From NCBI GenBank assembly GCA_949358305.1, contig OX442319.1:6696001-6760000 (forward strand): a stretch of DNA of 64,000 nucleotides, written 5' to 3'. Position numbers and translations under genes: made by a program. Of the stretch, positions 13,601 through 23,660 are shown in pieces. Each line of letters starts with the position of its first letter. Position 1 is the first letter of the stretch. The stretch comes from Strigamia acuminata. Its lineage: Eukaryota; Arthropoda; Chilopoda; Geophilomorpha; Linotaeniidae. Under the pieces are notes generated by a model. The model was given only the letters and a program-made list of their open reading frames with translations. It was not told where the DNA came from and made no database searches.

Positions 13601-14990
13601 TGATTTAATCCAATTGTTTCTAACACTGATAAAACAGATTAATTGTATGGCTAAACTGGTTGCAGCCATCTTGAAAAAACTCATGATGCCATAACATGGA
13701 TTAGGGGAATTCCCCTAATCTGTGGACATGGCCATGAGAATTTCAAACTTCAACCTACAGCTGACACGTGATTACAAAGCAATACAGCATAGCAACTATG
13801 ATACAGTTTGTGCCCAATGTCTTGATGCTAAATTCAAACTGCGCATCTCGGTCTGGTTCAAATACAGCACAGTTCAAATTGTAAATTATATATTTTTTTA
13901 ATTGTTTTTATTGAAAAGTTGGTATTGCTATTCTTTGGTTTCGCAATATTAAGTCTAGTAAATTAGGCCTAATGCGGATATAACAGCGAGGTGTCTATGG
14001 GAATCCCATATGCAGAAAAGAATGCGCAGTATGAATTTAGCATCAAGATACCGAGTGCAGACTGTAGTGCGGATGTCACCGGTTACAGGCTCTTCAATGT
14101 GCTTATTGATTGTGACTGGTATGGTCTTCGCCAAGGTAACTAGGGGACTAGCTATTCTGGTGTGGGACGCATACTCACGAATAAATGACAAAGACTCCCT
14201 ATTATTGGTTTGTTGGCCTTTAATATGTTGTCTAGGACTATGGGGAATCCCGTCACTTGTTGCGGGGGTGTCATTAGGACACGTCGCACTGGCAACCGAC
14301 CCGTCTCACACAAGGCGTGAACCCCATGGGTGACGTGGTTGGTTCAACATAACATTCATGTCATAATACTTACCTAGAACCCACGCAGCCACTCATGGAG
14401 GATGAACTATGGAGACCACCATAGCACTGAGCTTCGCAGTGGTGAATGGCGAGGAGTGTAGAGTCACGATAGCTTGGGACACGTCTTGTCCTTCGCTGGT
14501 TTCGCACTGCGAATTCAAAAATTTCAAATATTCCCAAAGCTGTGGACATTGCTGAGCGTAGACTACTGGCTTGTGCACTGGGTAGCCTCTGTTCCCTATT
14601 GAGTTACTACAGATGTGATGGTGCTCTCATCAGGGCCCTCCTAACACTTTTCAGCGTCCTGGGTTAACAAAAAGGCACCTCTTTCCCCTTGTCGTAATAA
14701 AAAAAATTATTTTTACATTTACAAATTATATATGAACACATATGAACGGGGTTGCACGCGTTACTGCAAATTAGTACCTACCGGTAGTTATCGTTATTGT
14801 TATTTAACTAAAAAAGTGCCTAGTTAAAAACCCGTTATTATTACTTCTGAGGTAGTCTAGTTACCATTACTGTTACATTTTCGTTACGTTACCGTTACAT
14901 TTTATTTGAGCTTGAGATTCCACGCTACTGTTTCCTGTAATGGTATTTTTCTAAAACAGAAGTTAATTTCTTGTTATTTTTTTATTTTAG
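10689..14990. other. YAP 3' UTR and gene-poor intergenic DNA
   Basis: The first few hundred bases should be YAP 3' UTR; an AATAAA lies near 11048. The rest is AT-rich with only short unsupported ORFs. A slightly more GC-rich block around 13980-14690 looks different in composition and may be decayed transposon, but I recognise no domain in it. The upstream exon(s) of the GH16 gene, including its signal peptide, should be in the right part of this interval or further left, and I could not pick them out. Confidence 0.5.
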
Positions 14991-15786
14991 GGCATCTTTT
15001 CTTGTAGCCAGTTGTAACAACTTTTCCGAGCCACCAAATTCTGATAACTGGCAACTTGTGTGGAACGATGAATTCGAAGGTCCGCTCATCGACACCAGTC
15101 GCTGGAATCTTGAAATTGGTGACGGGTGCAAATACGGAATCTGCAATTGGGGAAATGATGAAAAGCAGATATATTCAGACAGCAGTGACAATGCATTCAT
15201 ATCTGAAGGAAGACTGATAATTCAAGTACAACATTTGGACAACACATACACAAGCGCACGGCTGCACACGAAAGGAAAAGGAGATTGGCAGTTTGGAAGG
15301 ATCGAAGTGAGAGCCAAGTTTCCTAGAGGAGAAGGACTCCTGGCCGACCTTTGGCTTTTACCAACCTACTCAAAATTTGGTTTGTGGCCAGCTAGTGGTC
15401 AAATGGACCTTGCTGTGAGGTTTGGCGAAAAGACCGGAAGAGAGATATCAACTATTGCTCATTATGGTGGTGTGTATCCTGACAGAACACATTCAAGAAG
15501 TGATCATAGCAACAGTTATCCTAAGCCATCTTTTACTGAAGAATTTTACACATATACTTTGGAGTGGGAAGAAAACAGAATGAAATGGTTTATAGATAAT
15601 GAGAAAATCCATGAGTTTGATGCGGAAAAATTTCCATCGAAGTATATTTATCCTTTCAATGAGAAATTTTACATGACTTTTAGTGTTGCAGTTGGTGGCA
15701 GACCAGTCACTGGTAACGTAGAGGAAAGTCCATTTCCTCAGAGATTTGAAGTTGAGTACATTCGGGTGTATCAAAAGATTAAGTGA
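14991..15786 (+). CDS. GH16 / GNBP-like beta-glucan-binding protein, last exon, catalytic Glu lost
   Basis: An AG acceptor at 14989-14990 opens an exon of 264 codons ending in TGA. It starts in a secreted-looking region and contains nearly a whole GH16 beta-sandwich: WQLVWNDEFEG (typical start), W..E.G.....CNWGN..KQ, the RIEVRAKFP strand, LW.LP, and the end RFEVEYIRVYQ. In active GH16 enzymes the core reads E-x-D-x-x-E. Here it reads GQMDLAVRFG, so nucleophile Glu is Gln and the acid/base Glu is Val. By analogy with insect and crustacean GNBPs, this is likely a glucan-binding immune recognition protein without hydrolase activity. A signal-peptide exon upstream was not found. Confidence 0.85.
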
Positions 15787-16388
15787 CTACAGTTGAACCT
15801 CGTTATAACCAAGCGCGATATGTGGAGCATGCGCATTGGTGGTTTTTATTGGTGGCTGAACTAACTTGTTTCGTGTGACGTGTGCGCACGCTTCATTCAA
15901 AAGTGACAGAGTAAATAAATTTATTTAAAAGTTTGACGTTATTACATTTTATAGTTACAATTGTAGACAAATAATTTAACCAATAAATTTCATATTATAT
16001 TTTCAGTGATGTAAATTTCTTATAAAAGCACGAGAATTTTTTTCATAATAATTTATGTAAAGTGAATGAAGTTTAAAAAAAATTTAATAAAAACACTGTA
16101 AAAAAAATTATTTGACGTTTTATTCTGTATTCTAAGACACTTTTTATCAGGAATAATCGTATTAATAAGGTTATTTACGCTAGATTATCGTCGTTAAAGT
16201 CCTCAACATTGACTTCCGTTAATAACATTCAATACCACATGATGTAACTACAAATAAATTTATTCAAAAGTTTCACGTTGTTACATATTATAGTTACAAA
16301 AAATTTCGCATTATACCCAAATAATAAATAATTTAATAAATTTAATAAATTAATTTAACATGAAAGTAATAAATATAAATATAAATTA
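15787..16388. other. Intergenic, shared with the later cullin units
   Basis: AT-rich, no coding signal. From about 15905 it contains AAATAAATTTATTTAAAAGTTTGACG-type sequence that recurs near 31990 upstream of cullin copy 2, so the right part belongs to the duplicated cullin unit rather than to the GH16 gene. Confidence 0.5.
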
Positions 16389-16607
16389 ATTAAGCTAACA
16401 CAAAACTAAAATTCAAATATCGCGCACATTTCAGAGAAGCAAACATTCGTTTGTTCAACGTTTAGTGAACGTTCACAGTTCTGACCAATGTCCGACTTCC
16501 GTATGGATTACATTTCCTGTATATAAGCTGCAGATTTCAGCATTACAATCATCAATCATCCTAGCAGCTTTGAATCGTGATTGTAGTAACCAGTTTATTC
16601 GTTTACA
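16389..16607 (+). promoter_or_regulatory. Duplicated cullin promoter and leader, copy 1 (TATA box 16520-16527)
   Basis: TATATAAG lies 88 bp before the start codon. Upstream is a block conserved in the promoters at 32165-32371 and 37310-37512, including AATATCGCGCACATTTCAG and a GAACGTTC palindrome near 16467. The copies share both promoter and untranslated leader, so they multiplied as DNA segments after the original retroposition. Confidence 0.7.
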
Positions 16608-17990
16608 ATGCAAACTTGCCAAACTCCAGCCGAAAAGGATTTCGAATTCACTTGCGAGATAAGTTTAAAGCTTTTGCTAGGAGAATCAGTTACTGTTAGC
16701 GAATGGAACGATCTATTTTCCGCCGTGCACACACTCACGAAGTGGGACGAAAATCAAAAAGAACTGATCTACCTCGCGATACAAAAACAAATTTTATCGA
16801 CCATCGAGCGCTTGCAAGCAAAATTACCGACGGAATGCGAACCGGACGTCTACCTAAAAACATACACCGACGAATGGAAATCATTTTTCCTCCTTTGCCA
16901 ACGTTATTCCTTACCGTTTGTAAAATTGGAAGCACATGACGGTAGTGACAGGTACAACGTTCGTAATCTCATGCTGCAGAGTTGGAATGAAAGTATTTTT
17001 TCGGACAAGAAGGAAGACATCTACAAAAGCGTTATGAAGTTAATCGAAGCGGAGAGAAACGGCCAGGCGTGTGATCCGCAGCTAATAATTGGAATCCGTG
17101 AGTCTTATGTGAATTTATGCACTACTCCCGAAGACAATTTATCCCTTTATCGGGAGTTTTTTGAGAAAGCGTACTTCGAAGACACTCGGAAGGCATTTTA
17201 TGGGACCAATGCGCAGGAGTATCTGAGGGTAAACGGAGTCGAGAATTACATGAAATACGCCGATCTACGACTCAGCGAAGAGATTAAGCGGGCGGAGAAA
17301 TATTTGGACGCGAGTTCGCGTCAAGAATTGACAAAAATCTGCGGCGATGTTTTGGTGTTTCCGGTCAAAGAAGTCGTTTTAGCGGAGTGTGGGGCGATGA
17401 TCACGCGCAACGATATTGACAATCTTCTACGGATGTTTCATCTGTTGAATCTCGTGCCCGAATGTATTCCACCGATGCTCGTCGAGTTGGAGGAATGCAT
17501 CGTCAAAGCTGGTTTGGCGGACATGGTTGCGGCGGCCGAAACGATCGTTCAGGATTCCGAGAAATACGTCCAACAACTACTCGATCTCTTCAATCGGTCT
17601 AGCGAATTAGTCGAGAAAGCTTTTGAGAATGATCCGAGATTTCTTTCGGCGAGAGATAAAGCGTTTAAGAAAATTGTCAACGATTCTGCGATTTTTAAGT
17701 TGGGACTTGCGTCCAGAACGGAAACTTATCCGGAGTCGAAATGTTCCGAGTTGTTGGCCAATTTCTGCGTCAAGTTGTTGAGTAAGACGAGTGTGAGTAA
17801 GAAACTTACCTCGGAGATCGTTGAAAGCAGATTTGAAGGAGTGCTATTACTGCTGAAGTATGTGCAAAACAAAGATGTGTCCATGATTCGCTTACAGTCG
17901 CATCTGACGAAACGCTTGATTTTGGAAAATTTGGCGGACAACGACATAGTCATGGAGGAGAATATGCTCGAGTGGTTGAGAGATGTGTGA
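16608..17990 (+). CDS. CUL5-like intronless cullin, copy C1, truncated after the N-terminal half
   Basis: 460 codons in one exon, whereas a cullin-5 is about 780 aa. The three cullin repeats are present, with CUL5-type blocks: CDPQLIIGIRESYVNLC, NGVENYMKYADLRL, KAGLADMVAAAETI, SEKYVQQLLDLFNRS and ENDPRFLSARDKAFKK. Cullin-5 scaffolds a ubiquitin ligase: the N-terminal half binds Elongin-BC/SOCS-box receptors and the C-terminal half binds RBX2 and takes NEDD8. C1 stops (GTG TGA) at WLRDV, where full-length copy C3 continues GMPAEYV. The sequence after the stop matches the 3' flank of the protease unit near 36996-37040, not cullin, so a recombination joint set the end. The reading frame is intact over 1.38 kb and it has its own TATA promoter. 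It may be expressed as a non-catalytic scaffold half. Confidence 0.85.
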   Translation: MQTCQTPAEKDFEFTCEISLKLLLGESVTVSEWNDLFSAVHTLTKWDENQKELIYLAIQKQILSTIERLQAKLPTECEPDVYLKTYTDEWKSFFLLCQRYSLPFVKLEAHDGSDRYNVRNLMLQSWNESIFSDKKEDIYKSVMKLIEAERNGQACDPQLIIGIRESYVNLCTTPEDNLSLYREFFEKAYFEDTRKAFYGTNAQEYLRVNGVENYMKYADLRLSEEIKRAEKYLDASSRQELTKICGDVLVFPVKEVVLAECGAMITRNDIDNLLRMFHLLNLVPECIPPMLVELEECIVKAGLADMVAAAETIVQDSEKYVQQLLDLFNRSSELVEKAFENDPRFLSARDKAFKKIVNDSAIFKLGLASRTETYPESKCSELLANFCVKLLSKTSVSKKLTSEIVESRFEGVLLLLKYVQNKDVSMIRLQSHLTKRLILENLADNDIVMEENMLEWLRDV

Positions 17991-18049
17991 AACTACTGTA
18001 GAACTATAAACAATAAACATTGAAAATATATATCTGTCATTTCGTTGAA

Positions 18050-18350
18050 CAGGGTTTGTTATTCCAAAGCGATTTTATCTTTTACTTTTTTGAATGGGCA
18101 CAGTAATAAATTTCAGAATTGGTTGTCTCATTACAGATTTTATATTTTCCCAAACGTTACCAAAACTAACAAAAACATCAGCTTATTCCAAAAAGAAAGA
18201 CAATTATCGATTAATTTGTTACATTTTCTTTTTTCTGTAACAACACATTTTGTGAAATGTTTAAAAAAACTTCTGTTATTAATCATAATTATAAATGACA
18301 ATTTAACCAATTAAAAGAAATAATACAAAAAAAAAACAAAGAAAACACGA
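18050..18350 (+). repeat. Diverged copy of the 3' block shared with protease units
   Basis: The segment beginning TTTGTTATTCCAAAGCGA and running through CATTACAGATTTTATATT resembles 31420-31520, 35630-35890 and 56320-56345. It shows that C1 is followed by the same spacer module that follows the Copia-protease ORFs. No ORF with support. Confidence 0.55.
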
Positions 18351-18512
18351 ACATACAATACATTAAATCCGGCAATCTTTATGCCTTTTCCAAATTTCTC
18401 AAACGGTTCTTTAAATTACGAATTTTGTTCTTCAAGTACACTATTTTTGTCTCTAATATCGGCACCTTATTCCTACATTCGGTATTATAGCTGGTGAAAC
18501 GCCTAAGATCAA

Positions 18513-18700
18513 GCATTTCATTAACTATTTCAATTCTACCCATCTTTCACTTTGAATGAACGGCGAGATGAATGGGGATCAAAGAAAGAACCCGATGTAT
18601 CCCATAATCCCCCGCGATTTATTTTCTTTCTTTGATCCCTGTTCATCTCGCCGTTCATTCAAAGTGAAAGATGGATGGAATTGAAATAGTTCATGAATGC
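18513..18700. repeat. Long palindrome / foldback element
   Basis: Arms of roughly 75 bp (18513-18588 and 18622-18700) are near-perfect reverse complements, including TCACTTTGAATGAACGGCGA and its complement, around a loop of about 33 bp. A foldback MITE or recent hairpin insertion. No coding capacity. Confidence 0.85.
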
Positions 18701-18792
18701 GGGAAATACTTTTAAGTTTAGAGGAGAAATGGCTAGCCTTTTTTTTATGAATGTACCGACCCGCGCGTCGCGTATGGGATTAATTTTTCAAG

Positions 18793-19025
18793 CAAGTGCT
18801 GCTCGCCGGATGTTATTCGGATGTACTACATGTGTTGAGGGTTTTAGTTAACCACATCGAATTTCTCAACGCATCAATGCAAGCAGGGGCCTTCACGTTG
18901 CGACGTGCAATCGAGTAAGTAATTAAAAATTTAATATTTATGATAAAATTAATTAATATTATTTACTTTTCAGATGTCAGATGACAATTCCCTCTCACAG
19001 GATCGAGGCCCAGAAACTTAAGTAG
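18793..19025 (+). CDS. C-terminal two exons of an unrecognised gene
   Basis: Exon 18793-18914 (after TTTTTCAAG) and exon 18974-19025 (after TTTTCAG) splice in phase across a GTAAGT donor. They encode about 57 residues ending SHRIEAQKLK and a TAG stop. The first exon reads VLLAGCYSDVLHVLRVLVNH, a helical, leucine-rich stretch. The in-phase join and good splice signals make it a plausible gene end. I do not recognise the family. Its upstream exons would be left of the palindrome at 18513 and may have been displaced by the cullin C1 insertion. Confidence 0.4.
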
Positions 19026-19137
19026 AAACTAATTTGAGAAATGAATTGATTGAGATATGAAATCGTGATGCTGAGAAACCAAATTAAAACAGGCAATCAA
19101 AATCAATACAGTTGAGCAAATGATAGATGGCAGGGTA

Positions 19138-19380
19138 GAATATTTTCGACTCGGATTCCTTTCGACCGCGTTTTTTTTCGACCGGATTTTTTGCGACCGG
19201 ATTTTTCTCGACCGGATTGTTTGCGACCAGGATTGTTTCCGATCAGGATTGTTTGCGACCAGGATTCTTTTCGACCGGTTGGATTGCGACCTGGAATTTT
19301 ATCGACTAGGATTCTTTGCGACCAGGATTTATCTCGACCGGGATTCACTTCGACCAGGATTCCTTTCGACTTGGTCGAAA
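19138..19380 (+). repeat. 15-16 bp minisatellite, array A
   Basis: About 15 head-to-tail copies of a unit close to GACCAGGATTCTTTTC, with GACCGGATTTTTTGC variants of 15 bp. Because the unit length is not a multiple of three at 16 bp, all frames stay open and produce spurious peptides rich in FDR, RPG and STR. The same unit occurs inverted at 28776-28998. Confidence 0.85.
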
Positions 19381-20102
19381 TTTAGGTAGTTTACTTTTAT
19401 AAATGGACTTGTAACGTGTCAAATTTATTCATTTTTATATTTTCTTTCATCGGTACATATTTGAACCAAAATTTTGTTTTTAGTTTATGGCGAACGAATC
19501 TAAGGTTTGTGGAGAAGGGCTATTTCGGTAATGGCTCGTGATGTATAGCAGCACATAACTGCTCCATTTGGGTAATTTTATCCTTACTTGTTAAATTATT
19601 ATTGAAATTTATGTTTACATTTTTTCTTTGTAGCAAGTGTCCGTTAATGATTGGCTAAATTGTACGGCTACTTGCGATTCGAATGGTGAAGTAGTGGGCA
19701 CAGTTTTGACCCAACTTCTGCACGGCGTTGGTAATTAGAAAAGGATATCGAGAAAACGATTCGTAAGGAATATATTTCTAGTTAATATTGATTGAAATTA
19801 AAATGTATATTTTTTTTAATTGCAGCCAATTTATAGAACAAATGTTTGCAATCTAAAGACGCTAGAGTCCGATCTGGGTGACAAAATAGAGACAAATTCG
19901 TCGAAAAATTCAGCAGATAATTCAGCTCAAGATGTTCGAAGTGATCAATCGACGGCCGATTCTTGCGATCCAGCCAAACGAACGCCAGAGAAGACATCTG
20001 AGTCTTATAAAGAGACGCGGTCACGGATTACGGAATAGTTTTTATGGATAACGTACCGGTAAAAATCTAGAGACTCGTTTTATTGAATTGGTGGAAGTAA
20101 AT

Positions 20103-21791
20103 TGTGACGGTGACGACCACAACTCCCATTTAACAATGGTACCGGGAAGAGATCGCAATAAATAAACAGTGAATACAATACGAGATAAATACAAGACAGT
20201 TTATTGTTGGTAAACAATAATATCAAGGCTAAATTATACATAGGACTAATGCCGACATTTGGCAAGTTAAATCAGCTATTAAACTATACAAAGAATTGGC
20301 CAACTGGCCCTAGAATAATATCACTACGGGTCTGGAATATGGGAGCGGTTTCCCCATCGCTCGACCTGATTATAGATGTCATCTTAAGCCGGATGGCTGT
20401 GTCCTGGAGTCCGATACGGCTTCGCTGGTTTCCTTGGTTCGCTGTGTAAACTATCGCACGTCGATAAATCGAATGATCTGAGCATTGCGGTTGACTTTGT
20501 CTGCACCGCCACAACTTTGGGAGGATATTGGTGTAAGTAAATGTATTCATTTACTTATCAATATTCCACTTATGAATTATATTTAATTCATATCGTTGTG
20601 AATTCTTATTTAGATATTTCGGGAATAAGTTGTCGTCAACTTATCGGTTATATTGAGTTTTTGATGTAATCGTGATCGTAATTAAGTCTTCTGACTTGGT
20701 TAATCAACTTGTCGCCAAGTTAATATTTAGCTGTTATAAATAAAATGAAGATTAGGCTTCCCGTCGCAACACACAATTGCCGTCGAAAGAATATACGCCT
20801 TGCCATGCAGAACGGTATCAAGCGTCCCCGGCGTCGCAGCACGGTCGTCCATCGAGTGGTTGACGGTACCACGTACACAGGGGTCGATAGCTCGCGGCTC
20901 CGCACAGCAGTTTTATCTCTCGCGGTACTAATAATAGACCGACTGCTTTGGCATCGAATACCATGAGAATCAGCTTGCCAAACACTTGGTGCTACTCGTG
21001 GTTACTGTAAAACAGACTGCTTTGGCACCATCAGGTGAAGGAACCGATTCTCAACAATACCGATGCTACTCGTGGTAACGGAATACGTTCATACCGAAAA
21101 AGACAACTTGGTCCTGTCCGGAGGATACTGAATTGCACAACGGCGGGTTCTCCTTCGGCGTCGCAACCGTAGACTGTAACATTTATGCAACATAATAATC
21201 CCAGCACTTCGACTTCAATTGCCGGCGGTGGCATGATTCTGTAGAATCATGCAACGGTTCTTTGCGAATAAATCAACAAAGAACCAAAAGGTTTTTTACG
21301 TGAACAACGAATCATATTTCTTAAGTAACAATACCAAACAGAAAATAATCAAACAGAGCTGCGGAATGGCCGATTGTTTGGGTTTATATAACCTGACTGG
21401 ATTTAAGGATTAATCCAGTCATCCAATTGGAACATGGGTTCCACGAATCCCTCCAATCCCGTATCACCGGAAGTGGATACGGAGGAGCATTTATGCAAAT
21501 TATGCTAATCCTTGTTACAACCGGAACTGGATACCCAGGACCGGAAATGGGTTCCACCAATCAGATTGATCGGTTGACCGATTGATCGCTAAACATTCTG
21601 TCCCGCAGAAATGGAAGTTACATTGTATTTAACAATGTCAGATACTTAATATATATTTATATTAATATTTAACACAATTTATTCACTTGATTAAATATAC
21701 GTTTATATTTAATCATGAGGTTTTCAAGTTCGTATTCGAATTTATCGCTAATTGCGATCGCGCCATCTAGTGGCAATATGGAGCATTGACA
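20103..21791 (+). mobile_element. Diverged solo LTR related to the Gypsy element at 37513-50703
   Basis: It begins TGTGACGGTGACGACCACAA, as the Gypsy LTRs do, and shares with them the twice-repeated AGACTGCTTTGGCACCATCA motif and the terminal CGCCATCTAGTGGCAATA region. It is about 1.69 kb against 1656 bp for the intact LTRs. No internal gag or pol follows, so this is a solo LTR or an LTR-only relic. The right edge (near 21787-21792) and the target duplication are uncertain. Confidence 0.75.
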
Positions 21792-22149
21792 AATGCGGGT
21801 TTTAGCAGACGAATCTTCGTAATTATGCCGTGATACTTTAGTATCATGTGGAAATTAGTGTTTATTCTTAATAAACGAACATCTTTGTATTTGAAACATC
21901 ATAAATGACTTTATTCTAGACATTTATCAGTTTTACACAGAATATTGTAAAAATACCATCATATTGGCGCAACAGCGCTTTCTTGATAGAAAATAGGCAT
22001 TTATAGCCATTGTAAACCGTCATAAAATGAATATTTTATGGTACTTTAGTTTATTTACTTCTGTTACCTCTCGAGTATTCTATTACTTCTTAGCGATTTC
22101 ATGCATTTTAATTGTATTTTTTATTAGATATCAAATAATTTAATACCCC

Positions 22150-23222
22150 AGGACGAAATTACGCGATTAACTCACGCAAATACAATGACCTTGTCGCGCT
22201 CAACTCTAACCGTCGCTAACTCGTGGGTTGATTACTTAATTCGACTAACTCACTACCGCTTTGTCTCAAGCGGTTTACCCAAAGAAATGATTACACAGAT
22301 ATAAAAGGTAAAATATAATATAGATTTATTCTGTGGGACAATGTACAGATATATCTTATATATATATATGAAAGGTAGGTAAAAGGTAAATCGGAATGGG
22401 TGAAGGGAAATGGAAGGTAAAGGTATGATGAAAGCTGGCTGGAACCGGCGAGGTCGTCTGTTGTCTCGTGCGTGTCCAAGATGGCGTCCTCGTTGTAGCA
22501 ACGTGATGTCGTCTTGGGCCGGCGTGGCAATATGGCGTCCTCGGCTCGTCTCTGGCTGGTCCTTCGGGCTCACGCTGGTCGGGCGCGAGTGAATGCCTAA
22601 AAGGTCTTACTTCTGGTCTGTTGTCTAGGTTTAGGGTTTTTTGTAGGTGTCCGGCGATCACACAGCGGCGGACTCTTCTGGCTCCCGGCGATCACACAGC
22701 GGCGGGAACGCTCGTCGTGGTTTTACTGCAGTTTAGGCTTGTGCGACCGTTTGTCTGCACAACTCGCTAAACTGGAGTGGTGTTTGCTGTTTCTAGCGGG
22801 TGTGCTAAAACAGCGCGGTAATCTTATCACGCAGGTTACTCTGCGGAGGTTAACACGAATCAAATGTACTCACGAAGAATATATCCTTTGTCCCTGGTCA
22901 CTCCTAGTGCTTGACTTAGGCCTGATCGGTAGGACGGTAGATTTCTCGTGTGTTTCTTGTTTGATGGTTGTGTTGGTTCTGCCCGCTCAGTGCAAGGCAC
23001 ATTCCTTTGCACAAAGCGGGGTTGACAGGTGACCAGAATCACCCAATGGTGGGGTGGACGAGCCATCCCCACTCCCTCAGGGCAGACGCCTGTCCATTGA
23101 CTAGATGTCAATGCACTGAGGGAAGGGAGACGCGCTTGCGGCTCCCCTTACACCCGAAACGAGGTCACGAGAGAAACTCTTCGTTGACCCCGGTCCAGTC
23201 GGGTCACAACAACCTCATCTGA
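22150..23222. repeat. GC-richer block, probable unclassified LTR or transposon relic
   Basis: Base composition rises sharply compared with both flanks. A segment containing GGCGATCACACAGCGGCGG occurs twice (near 22650 and 22687). Short open frames occur on both strands but show no recognisable domain. It lies in the same interval as the solo LTR, between the WD40-type exons. I could not define TG...CA ends or a target duplication. Confidence 0.35.
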
Positions 23223-23660
23223 TCTTCGTTCGTTTGAAATTGCATCCATTAATAAAGTGAGTGGAGATTAAAAATTAATATTATTTTAATCTAATTTTAA
23301 TCTAATTTTAATCCTAATTTCAGGTGGCTTGGAGTCCAAACTTCGGATCGCATTTATTAGTGGCTTCGGGTGAAAATTCAGGATTAATTAGGATCCATCG
23401 AATTCATTGATTGCAGCAGACAAAAGTAGAAAAACTACGGGTTAAATTGCAGACGATGTTGTAAATAAAGTGAAATAATTAAAGAAAATGTCTAATTAGC
23501 ATGATTTTTAATGAAATTTCTTTGAAGGTTTAGAGTTTAACTTCGGATGTTGATAATTTTGAAACTCGTCAATCGAATTGCAATGTCATCATTTTTATTA
23601 ATAAATAAAAAATTCCAAAAAAAATTACTTTGACCAAATATTTTTATTTATTCACACGAA

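Larger units (their letters stand above)
19634..23410 (+). pseudogene. WD40-type gene remnant, possibly TFIIIC subunit GTF3C2-like, split by LTR insertion
   Basis: Candidate exon 19634-19730 reads QVSVNDWLNCTATCDSNGEV between a TTTGTAG acceptor and a GTAATT donor. A following open stretch to 20038 begins PIYRTNVCNLKT. The exon 23324-23410 after TTTCAG reads VAWSPNFGSHLLVASGENSG, then LIRIHRIH and TGA, a typical last WD40 blade. The layout resembles the C-terminus of the TFIIIC WD40 subunit (tentative). The exon at 19634 and the open stretch at 19830 do not join in phase, and 3 kb of LTR-like DNA separates the last exon. I therefore lean towards a damaged gene, but mis-chosen splice sites are possible. 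Confidence 0.35.

Noticed and set aside
13955-14578. ORFs of 60-107 codons in a slightly GC-richer patch
   Set aside because: No domain, no splice context, and frames overlap on both strands; perhaps a decayed transposon but not supported.
16465-16662. ORF over the cullin promoter and start (also at 32229-32417)
   Set aside because: It lacks an ATG at its beginning, spans the TATA box and runs out of frame into the cullin gene. It is repeated only because the promoter is.
16703-16939. 78-81 codon ORFs inside C1, C2, C3 and C4 in other frames and on the - strand
   Set aside because: Shadows of the cullin frame, present in every copy for that reason.
19103-19389. Arg/Phe-rich ORFs on both strands (and at 28742-29009)
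   Set aside because: Produced by the 15-16 bp minisatellite, whose unit keeps all frames open.
22253-23222. Series of 80-106 codon ORFs
   Set aside because: GC-rich repeat block with ORFs in all frames on both strands; no conserved motif.
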